From Ottelia alismoides (lineage: Eukaryota > Streptophyta > Magnoliopsida > Alismatales > Hydrocharitaceae), in NCBI GenBank assembly GCA_037367405.1, contig JAZKJV010003371.1:1-64000 (forward strand): a DNA stretch of 64,000 nucleotides, written 5' to 3'. The position numbers were made by a program, and so were the translations under genes. Shown here piece by piece: positions 12,713-21,908 of this stretch. A model generated the notes under the pieces. It ran no database searches. It saw only the letters and a list, made by a program, of their open reading frames with translations, and was not told where the DNA came from. Every line of letters starts with the position of its first letter. Position 1 is the first letter of the stretch.

Positions 12713-13810
12713 TGATGAATCTACGTTTCATCATCTTTATTCTATCATTTTGGCCTTAAAAACCCTAGTAAATGCGTGTAAATACTGTCAATTCATGCAT
12801 TTTCTCATTCATGCATTCTTGTATAAAATGTGTATAAAATACAGTTTTTAACGCCAAAATTATAGAATAAAGAAAAGAAAAGAAAAAGAATAAAATATTG
12901 CAAATATTTTATGATCCCAAACCCCGAGACCTAGGCATCGAGATGAATAGGTCGACAAGGAATAAAGTAGGATGAGATAAGGGCCAGAATACAATAAAAA
13001 TACCTTTCATTTTCTTTCATTCTTTATTCATTTTGGGACCTGTTTTTGGTTCCACTTTTATACCTCAAATAAAAAAATTTTGTACATGAAAGTTGTAGAT
13101 AATTAAATAAAGAAAAATATAAAATTGAATTCATATAAAAATAATCTACAGATAAAAAGTTATGATCTGAATAAGATTCAGGAATCCTAACTTCCCAGAC
13201 CTGTATCTTGCAAATAAAAACTCGAAACACGTCAAACTCACCTTTAATTGTATATAATTTTAAATAAGCTATTTATAGAAGGTGGTTTCGTTTTTTGCAG
13301 AGCTACGGTTTGAAAGTTGAGTTTTGGACCCTTATTGTATACTTGTACAGATTAAAATATTCATTTTATTATTTATTCATTATTTTCATAATTTTATATT
13401 TTTATAATTTTGTAAATATTATTTATAATATATGTGTACATTAAAACAGGAATAAAACATAAATAAAACACAAATATATATATATATAATACACAGGTAT
13501 AAGACCTATAAGTATACATGTATAATTAATACTTCTATTTTATTAAGTATACAAAATACATCAGAAAAAATAAAATAAAAATATATTTAAATGTATAAAA
13601 ATATTCTATAAATATATAAAATAATAAACCAAAATAAATAAATTAAATTCACAAAATAAAAATAAAATATTAAAACATATAGATAAATATACCTATATAG
13701 CATATAAATGGTAACTTGTATTTTTATACCTCATAAAAATAATTAAAAATCATAATAAAATAATTCATAAAATAATAAACATTTTTTATTTAATAATTTA
13801 TAAAACTTGT
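12713..13810 (+). repeat. E4 5' LTR, truncated
   Basis: Begins TGATGAATCTACGTTTCATC and matches the E4 3' LTR start at 43189 through about 1.05 kb. It breaks off near 13810, where leader sequence follows directly, so the LTR 3' part and the primer site were deleted. The five bases before it are TAGTC. Confidence 0.85.
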
Positions 13811-14786
13811 ATTTCGAAGACCAAGCTCTCTTTTAGTTTCTGTATTTATTTTGTAATTTAAAATGAGTGAGAGACTTTATATTATTGTAATAATACTGGT
13901 ACTCAGGACACTTGGACACTCGGGCCTAATTTCCAAGTAATTGTTTACGTGGGGGCTCTCCGCGGTTTTTATCGGTTTTCATCGCTTCTTTTTATTTTGT
14001 TTTCGGGTTTTATTTTATTTATTCGGTGTGATTGAGCCCTTAGTTGTAGGAACTTCTTGTCGATAGTATTAGGTCCAAACCCATTAATCACCATTGCTTG
14101 TGCCTATAGACTCGGTTGGACTTAGTCAAATTTTGAAAACGTGCTTCACGCTAATAATAGCTTCTCACCCTTAGGGCGATTTCATCGGCTTTGCATTAGC
14201 ATATAGATAGGTTTCAATTCTGTTGAGCATCCTTGCATGTAGAATGCTGGAGGCAAGGTGAGCATTTACGCTTTAGTATACATCATCGATTTGCCGCTTG
14301 CATTGCTTTTCCGCCTCTCCCTCTGATTTTGACCACATAGGTGCTTAAAGGAATTGACTCCTTGTTAGGCGCGTGCATTTTTATTAAAAATACAAAAAAG
14401 CGATAACCAATAAAATTGGGACTGCTAACATTACCCGACCCTAAAATCAACCAAAAAGAAAATATTGTCTTGGGGCGAGTAATCCCCTCATTGTCTTCGC
14501 TTTTACTTGCTCACTCACACCCTGAGGACTAGTGCCCAAATCCTATTCAGCCCTTAAGTGTGTGTGCAACTTTTGGACTTCTCACCAAACTCTAAAATAG
14601 ACAAGATAAAAAGACCGACTTTTCGGTCTCTACCGAGGTGAGTAGGTGAATTGAGGGTATGTATTGTGTGAGTTTTGTTTGTGATTGTTTTGTGTGCATT
14701 CTAGATCGCTTCTGCGCACTTGCATCTTTTTCTTACTCTCTTGACTTGGCCTTCGTGACCACCCGATCATTTCCTTTGTTTTCGAG
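13811..14786 (+). other. E4 5' leader
   Basis: Non-coding leader matching, in inverted orientation, parts of the E1 leader near 3770-4480 (a CGGGCCTAATTTCC block and a GTTAGGCG ... GCGATAACC ... TTGGGACTGCTAA series). A perfect hairpin AGACCGA-CTTT-TCGGTCT lies at about 14612-14629. No gene is apparent. The original junction with the primer site is lost. Confidence 0.7.
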
Positions 14787-14846
14787 ATGGACCCCTGGAG
14801 CATTTTCTATCCGGACTTTGCGGATCCCTCATTCACTCCAGTCGGT
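14787..14846 (+). pseudogene. E4 retropepsin-like ORF, exon-like 5' piece before E2
   Basis: Twenty codons from ATG 14787 (MDPWSIFYPDF) run open to the E2 insertion. The M-x-x-W-S start resembles MSAQWS in E3 and MSGYWS in E2. After removal of E2 and one copy of its target duplication, the frame continues without a break at 38665 (PPPFYQED). This is the broken 5' end of the E4 protein described at 38665-40538. Confidence 0.8.
14842..14846. other. E2 target-site duplication, left
   Basis: TCGGT borders the E2 left end. The right flank 38660-38664 is TCGAT, one transition different, consistent with an aged 5-bp duplication. Confidence 0.7.
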
Positions 14847-17341
14847 TGACGAGCCGTGGACCTACCCTTTTGATGTTGTCTACTTGATTGTTTCGTTGCA
14901 GTCGGATAAATCCGGATCGATCAAAAATAACCGCACGGATCTATTAATCGTCTAATGAAATTAAGCGCGGTTTTATGTATATTTAGCATGGGCAAGCCGC
15001 AGGGTCGACTCAAGGAGACAAAGGAACAACTCAGGATCAAATTAGATGGATCAAATCATAGTTTTCCAAGTGGGATTTTTTTTCTTATTTTTTTTATGCG
15101 ATAAAAATGCCAATGCTCCAATGAGAATGAATTAGGTTATTAAGAAAATCAACAACATAGCCAATTTTATTTTAATGTGAAATTAATCCAAATTGGCCAA
15201 ATTGTATTTTTCCTATAATCCTAATCCAACAACGAATGCAAAATGGATTTTTCTTGAATTTTTGGATTTAAAATGCACAAATAAAAAATGCAAATTTTTT
15301 TAGGGTTTTTATGCAAATTTTCATGTAAATGATATGCAAAAATTATGAAAAAATTATTGGAAGATAAACATGATGAAATGAAGCTACACTAATATTTTTG
15401 GAATTTTTTGGCACTTTATAATTTTTTTTATGATTTTTTTACTAAAAACAGAGTGATTGTGAGTCTTTAATTCCTAATTAATCCATGAAAACAAATTATC
15501 CAAAGGCCTATTTATTTCAAATAGATATTTTAATAAGGAATCCAGGAGCTTTGAAATTTTTCAAAAATGTTATTCATGGAATTAATTAAAAATCAATTAC
15601 ATAAATCGTTAATGATATTTTATGCACAAGACAACTCCTAATTGCACGAAATTTGAATAGTAATTAAATCACACTTATAGGCATCATCTACATTATTTTC
15701 GCAATTTTTAGAGCACTAAATAGGTCTGTGCAAATTTCAGAGCTTGAATGGGAAAACTATCACTGATTTTCAATCTCTGATTTTTAAAAAATGTCAAATG
15801 GTCACAAAAATACAAATAAATATCCACAAGATAAAGAATTAGTTGCTCTTAGACGTGACATATTTCATTAAATAAAATGATGTTATTTGACTGTCCAAAT
15901 TAACGCTCAAAGTTAGGGGTCTTTTTGTAATACAGAAATTGAAATAAACAAATGGCAATCAATGATAAGGACTATTTTGCAATTAAACAAGCTTAGAAGG
16001 AAAAGATGCAATTTTCACAAAAAATAAAATAAAAGACAAATGGACCTCTCCGTTTCCTCTTCTCCATGCCAGGGTTCACGGACGTTATGGGGGTGATGGC
16101 CAAGGGCATCACGACGGCTGGGCGCTCGAGGGCGAGGCGGCTCCGCGCGGCGGCGCGAGGAGGGCGCTGGCGTCACGGCGGAGGGTGGCACACGGGGTCG
16201 GTGGAGGCGGAGGCGACGAGGGCGCTGGGGCGATGGGCGATCAGGAGGGGGGCGCGCGTGGCGTAGCGCGCTGCGCGCGGAGGCCGGGCTAGAGGGCGGC
16301 TACTGCGGTTGACAAGCATCGCACGGCTGCGGGGCCAGGGCGGCGAAGCAGCACGGCGGGCTGTGCGTGGCCGCTGCAAGGGGAGACGGTGAGCTGGCGG
16401 TTCGAGGATGGCGACGTGGTTGCGGGTGGCGGTGGAGAGGCCAGAACGGGCGGTGCGCGGCTTGGTTCCCGCGGCACTGGCGGTGGAGGCGGGCCGCCGT
16501 GCTGGACGGCGAGGAGGAGCTCACTGGCGGCGCGCGGTCCAGCCTGTGATGGTGGCTTCTGGCCGTGCGTGGCACAAGGGCAGCGCAGCCTGTGAGTGGG
16601 GCGCTGCGTGAACGGCAAGGAGGAGCGTCGGTGGCTAGGCTGGAGGTGGGGGTTGCACGGCTGCAACTTTTTTTTGTTTTGTTTTTATTTTTGTTTTCAA
16701 TTTTGTTTTGTAATTTTTTTTGTATTTTCTTTGTAAACAGGAATAAATTGTGAAATGAAATAAGGGTGATTGTGATGGTGGTGGTATATGATGATGGTGT
16801 GATGAACAATAAAAAATTGTTAGATAAAATAAAATAAATAGATGAGATAGAAGATACTTACCTTTGATTCGTCGAAAGTGAAGTTGCGGTGTGCGGCATT
16901 CGTTGTAGCCTCGATCCGGTTCGACGAAAAATCGGAGAAGCTTTGCGATCTTGACGGGAAGTTTGCTACGCGGAGATTAACCGCAGATCTTGCCTGCAGG
17001 TCGTCATCGCTCAACGTCTAAGGGGAGCTATCACCTCACAACTTAAAACAGGGCTCGAACCTATCTCACTTGTAGAATGGCGGATGATGAACAATGGAAG
17101 AGGGGATGAGAATATAAAGAGGAGGATGAGAGGGAAGTTGGAGAAGAAGTGGGGAGAATGGAGTGGTGGAGAGAGTGGAAAAAATGGTGGCTTGGAGTGG
17201 GGAATAAGAAAGGAGAAGTAAAAGGGGATTAAAACAATTTATTAATAAAATAATATAGTAGGCTACTAAAAATAATTAAAATAATAATAATAATAAATCC
17301 GAAAATATCAAAAAAAATAAATCCGAAAAAAAAATAGGGGT

Positions 17342-17374
17342 GACATGTGGCGGCTCCAGGAGCCGCCACATGTC
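17342..17374. promoter_or_regulatory. Perfect 16-bp palindrome in E2 U3
   Basis: GACATGTGGCGGCTCC and its exact reverse complement flank a single A. The 5' LTR copy (near 37764-37797) has a few mismatches. It lies in U3, so it could be a factor-binding palindrome or an extruding hairpin; function unknown. Confidence 0.6.
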
Positions 17375-17572
17375 GCTCCCAGAAAATTCAAAGATTAAAT
17401 GTAAAGAAAATCAAAAAGAAATAACAAAAAGGATTAAATCAAAAAATGGTCAACACGAAAGTTACTCGTCTTGACGATATCTACAACTTTTGTGAAGGGC
17501 TGAAAATCAAAGGAAGTGATCTGTACAAAAATATATTTTTGGGTGGTACCTTATAGATATAAAATACCGCAT

Positions 17573-17577
17573 TTTAT
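17573..17577. other. E3 target-site duplication, left
   Basis: TTTAT immediately precedes the E3 5' LTR. The identical TTTAT follows the 3' LTR at 28729-28733. The uninterrupted homologous site in the E2 5' LTR near 38000 reads CTTAT. Confidence 0.97.
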
Positions 17578-18593
17578 TGATGAATCTCGTATTCATCATG
17601 CTAAAATTGGTCATTTAGGCTCTGTCCCCCATCATCCTCTTGTAATTAATCATTAAAAGAGCATTATTAGCCATCATGCATGTGTAAATAATATCCGCAT
17701 TTCATCATGCATAAATTGCATTAAAAATCCCTTGTGTAAATTAGCCCAAAAAGCCGCTAACTTCTTATATTTTTACTTAATTCATCCTAACTCCAATTGA
17801 CCTAAAACCACCTCCATTGTGTAGATATCACTAATCTTATTAAATAAAAAATACAAAAAAATTACTAACTCCAATAAGTGTCAAATAATCTCAAAGTCAA
17901 ATTTCACATCTGACGGACTAAAACGAGCATATCTCCCTCATACAGTATCCGATTTTGGTCTACTCACTTTTAAAGTACTCCATTTTAAAATACCTTCAAA
18001 ACAAGACCAATTTCATAAAATTCGGAGCTCATATGTGAAAGTTGGGTTTTGGGCCTCTTTTGCGCATTTTAACTTTTTACTAATTTTGACCTGAGATTTT
18101 ATGTGAATAATTAACTCTTTTTATTTTATTTCTTTTTCATTTGTGTCCTTTGATGAAAGTTTTAATAAGAAATGCAAACATTCAAATCCAGATTAAAACT
18201 GAGATCAAAGAAATTGACCAAGTCCGAGTGTCCGTTGTCGGTCTGCACAAAAGTCGTGTGATTCTGACTTCTATTTTATTTTCCTAATTCCTTATCCTTT
18301 AAAAATACAAAAAAATTAGATTAATGTGTAAATAATTTTCTTCTATTTTATCGTATTTTTTCTAGAATTTTTATCCCCTCTAAAACCACCAAAAAATTAC
18401 AAAACTCCAAAATATCGGTTTTTCGTACACATGGAAAGCCACCAAAAATACCACTTCTCACAGGTGACTTCTTTTGCTCTCGGGTCCTTCATAAAAGTTG
18501 TAGATCTCGTCGAGACGAGCAACTTTCGTGAAGGAAATTTTTCGATCCGAGGCCTCCTGCTATTTCTTTTCTAATTTTATTTCGAATTTTTTT

Positions 18594-18682
18594 GGGGGCG
18601 CCACGTGGCAGCCCCTGGGCGTGCCACGTGGCACCCCCACTTGCTCTCTCTCACTGCCCCCAGGTCACGTGCCTAGCACGTG
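18594..18682. promoter_or_regulatory. Four G-boxes in two palindromes, E3 5' LTR
   Basis: CACGTG occurs at 18602, 18625, 18666 and 18677. The first two lie in 17-bp arms with one mismatch (18594-18610 and 18622-18638). The last two lie in perfect 11-bp arms AGGTCACGTGC / GCACGTGACCT. The cluster is 125-205 bp upstream of the TATA box. G-boxes bind plant bZIP and bHLH factors; use here is inferred. Confidence 0.65.
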
Positions 18683-18805
18683 ACCTCCTCCACCTTCCTC
18701 CTGTAACGCCCATCGCCGCCCCCCTCTTCTTCCCGCAGCCGTTGCCCTCTCCCACCATTAACGCCGCCGCCATGCGCGGCCTGCGTAACGGCCTTCCATC
18801 ATCGG

Positions 18806-18814
18806 CTATAAATA
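18806..18814 (+). promoter_or_regulatory. TATA box, E3 5' LTR
   Basis: CTATAAATA in a GC-rich context, identical in the 3' LTR (26922-26930). Transcription of the element probably starts about 30 bp downstream, near 18840. Confidence 0.75.
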
Positions 18815-19489
18815 CTCCCCGTCACCAGCCACACAGCCCATCCGCCCTTAGCCTAGAGCCGGTGACAGCGGCCGTTCTACGGTGTGATCCAAGGAGGTGT
18901 TCCTCCTTGTTGCTGCTCTCAACGAGTAGCTGAGCTACGTCGTCTTCTGCCCACGACGAGGCGAAAAGCAGGAGCGAGATAGTGCTGCTCCAACCTCCAG
19001 GCGAACTTGCCACCCCCCCCCCTTCGTTTAGCCTAACCACTTGCAGGTGCCTCGCCGTCAACATCGACAACCCCGCTGCGCCCCACGCCCCTCCGCCTTC
19101 GCCTCTCCGCCGCACCTTCATTCTCGCCCTCCGGCCGTCTACGCCCACCACCGAGCGACGCCTTCGCCCCCGCCCGCTCACAGCTCGGCCGTGTGTCGGC
19201 CAAGCTCCGCTCGCCACCACCGCCTCGTGCGGCAGCCGCCTCCGTGCCTCGATCCTCCGCCTCGCGCGGAGCCTCCGCTACGCCCAACGCCCCTCCGCCT
19301 CGCCACCCAGCGCTCGGCCGTGTGTCGGCCGAGCCTCTGCCCTCGCCTAGGAGCTCCGCCGCGTCGCTCCTCCGCGCCTTCCAGGCGCTTCGCCCGCTCC
19401 GCCGACCTTCGAAGCACAGCTGCCGTTGGATCGGGCGGTCGAGCCCTTGATCCAACGGTCGTGCTCACGCCACGCGTCCCGCCCCGACC

Positions 19490-19640
19490 CTCGGTCCGAG
19501 CCTCAGGCTCGGGCACCCGAGCCTCCAGCCTCTGCCCCCGAGCCTCAGGTTCGTCACACGAACCACAGGCTCGGGACCCCGAGCCTCCAGGTCCGCCCAC
19601 AAGCCTTCAGGCGCATGTGCGGGGCACGTGCGCGACTGGA
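19490..19640. repeat. GAGCCTC repeat cluster and paired CACGTG hairpin, E3 5' LTR
   Basis: CGAGCCTC and its complement recur at least six times between 19497 and 19592, giving many alternative short hairpins. Directly after comes a GCGCATGTGC-GGG-GCACGTGCGC hairpin, which is perfect in the 3' LTR copy (27723-27748). The same cluster is at about 27605-27710. Confidence 0.6.
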
Positions 19641-20617
19641 AAAATTGCGCTGAGGCCCTCCGATCTTTCAGAAATTACACAAATACCCCCGGTAGGGGTA
19701 AATTTCATCTAGGCCCCTCAAGTTTTCATAAATTACAGATAAGTCCTCTCAGGGGCCTCTTTGCTAAGAAAACTTTATTTTATTTACATTTTAGTCCCTG
19801 GAATTTCATTTTGTCATAACTTTGTCATACGAACTCCGTTTTGAGCATATAATATGTCGTTTCGAAGCTAATTCCGTGCTCTACAACTTAGCATCATTTG
19901 TGATCAGATATGAGGTTATTTATTGAGAATCATTATTGAGTATATCTGTTGACATGTGTAGGCTTATTTTGACATATTTGTGCCACAATCACCTTGGATA
20001 ATTTGATGATTTCTTTTGCAGGAGTTCAGTTGAGGACTTTACATTGATTAACTTCTTATGCTCATTGTCGATAATTCCCACAATTTTATTATTAGGAAAG
20101 AGTTAGATCAAAGATCAGGATATTTGACTCTTTAATTGGTTGATGAACTATTGACTTGGAGAAGACAACTTCCAGTGAATTTTTGACATAAATATCCATT
20201 GGTTTAGTTCTTTACCTGCAATTTGGATTTGATAGATCTTTCTGGGTGTTAATTTTATTCGATCTGTGATAATATTTGATGATTAATTGAAGTTGTTAAT
20301 TGAGGATTTAAATCGAGCAAAATCACAAGATCCTGAGCTGAATTAATATTCCCATTCATTTTCTGTGCATAACATTCGCATCTTCGCATTGTATATTTTT
20401 GCAAACACAGAAATTAATCAAGCATTAATTAATTATTTAATTTGATTAAAAACCAAGCAACTAAAAATCACCGTTCCCTGTGTTCGACCTTGGTAAACTT
20501 ACCAAGTAAAAATATTCCACAACATTCAAAGCTTGTGGTTTTTGTTGAACAAAATTCGCCTCCTGTGCTACAGCGTTATTTATATCTATTAAAGAGGTGA
20601 ATTTTACATTCATCAAA

Positions 20618-20635
20618 TGGCGCCGTTGCCGGGGA
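20618..20635 (+). other. E3 primer-binding site (tRNA-Asp)
   Basis: TGGCGCCGTTGCCGGGGA, a perfect 18-nt complement of the CCA-ended tRNA-Asp 3' end, two bases after the 5' LTR. This is the usual Athila-clade primer. Confidence 0.97.
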
Positions 20636-21908
20636 GCAGCGAATTTTTAGGGTTTTAAATCAATTTGATAATTGATTTTTGTGAAAATTAATTTTTGTGC
20701 CATTTTTTTTTCTGCATTTTATTTTTCTCTCTTACTTCTGCTACTAACCGCAAAATCTCTCTTTGCAGACTTCTGGGAGCTGGATTTTTATATTAAATCA
20801 AGGATCTGCGATGAAGACTGAATTTTAATTTTGTGAGAGAGAGTTAGCATAAGTTTAAATTTCTGCATTATTCACAGGGTCCCTCTCTCTTTGTACCCTG
20901 TCAAATTGTAATATTCAGGACTGGACACTCTGTGGCGTGACGTAGAACTTAGGAGCACATACGCTAGATTAGAATTATTTGATTGTGCTCGTAATTCTTA
21001 GGCCACACATTCACTAACTATACGCACAATAGATCGTTCAACATTAGCCAAAATTTCAATCAGTTCTTCCCGCTAATAGAACTATCTGTTTAAGGCGTTT
21101 TTCATCTGTGCATATCATTTAGTGTAATTTAATTTCCTTGTCTTGCATCCCGCATGAAGAACGCGAGGATTCACTGTAAGTCCTTCTCTTAAGCATGCAT
21201 CATTGATTTACGCTTGCATTGGCTTTTTCGATTCTCCCTCCTCAAGTTTTACAACTTAGGAATTAACGGAATTGGGACTGCTCGTTAGGCGTGAATTTCT
21301 GTGCTCACATAAACTACAGTGATAACCTTAATCTAAAATTGGGACTGCTAATCAAGGTGACTGTAAATAAACTGACCTAAAATTAACTTTTGTTGGTGGA
21401 GAGAAACCCACTCATTGTTTGTGTAAGGACAAGATCGCACACCTTAGGGTAGAGCCAAAAACCGAAATATTTCATTCAGACTACTGATTTTAAAAACAAT
21501 TAGCTACTTTTCAGTGAGGGTCTCGGGTAGCCGTTTACGGTCCGACTTCCCTTAGCAGAGTAGGTGGTTTAGAGGACACCGCGGAAGGCACCGTCCTCAA
21601 GTAACACGGGTAGCCGTTTAAACGGTCCGTACTTACACCTATACTGGCTGAAAGTGGGTGCAACTAGTTGTATGAACTCGGGACAATCTTTGTGAAATAT
21701 TTTGGCTCCTAACAGCTCCGCTTAATTTTTAAGACTGTTTTGTCACTAAATTAAAATTGAAAAGATAAGCGGCCGAACCCTAACGTGCCTTCACCAGTGT
21801 GGAGTGGGTGAATCAACGTGTTTGTTTTGTGTTTGATTTGTGTGCGTCAAAGACCTTGCAATTGCAAGCAAATCGTGGTTCGCTAATCATTCCATCCATC
21901 TTGACAAG
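20636..21908 (+). other. E3 5' leader
   Basis: A leader of about 1.27 kb without a convincing gene. It shares the TTAGGCG, GATAACC and TTGGGACTGCTAA blocks with the other elements (about 21280-21350). Two similar units GGGTAGCCGTTT...CGGTCC lie near 21537 and 21608; the second contains the palindrome CCGTTTAAACGG. Such self-complementary loops are candidates for RNA dimerisation or packaging. Confidence 0.7.

Larger units (their letters stand above)
14847..17577 (-). repeat. E2 3' LTR, distal part
   Basis: From TGACGAGCCG at 14847 (the complement of the LTR end CGGCTCGTCA) to the E3 insertion. It parallels 35258-37997. The GC-rich 16066-16660 segment holds several open but clearly non-coding frames. 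A perfect 16-bp palindrome lies at 17342-17374. The copy diverges by several percent from the 5' LTR by eye, so E2 is much older than E3. Confidence 0.9.
17578..20615 (+). repeat. E3 5' LTR
   Basis: 3038 bp, beginning TGATGAAT and ending ATTCATCA, an 8-bp perfect terminal inverted repeat. U3 holds a CTCGTC/GACGAG palindrome (18506-18519), four G-boxes and a TATA box. A GC-rich transcribed segment (about 18840-19640) with many GAGCCTC/GAGGCTC inverted repeats is followed by an AT-rich U5. Long open frames in the GC-rich part are repeated in the 3' LTR but look non-coding (Pro/Arg/Ser only, open on both strands). Confidence 0.97.

Noticed and set aside
19041..19712. 223-codon frame in the GC-rich part of the E3 LTR, repeated in the other LTR at 27154-27825
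   Set aside because: It is Pro/Arg/Ser/Ala-rich low-complexity sequence open on both strands, as expected of GC-rich DNA. Its repetition follows from LTR identity and no counterpart exists in the other families.
20618..20635. Match to tRNA-Asp as a possible tRNA gene
   Set aside because: Only the complement of the last 18 nt is present, beside an LTR; it is a primer-binding site. The same holds at 4736, 35199 and 55716.
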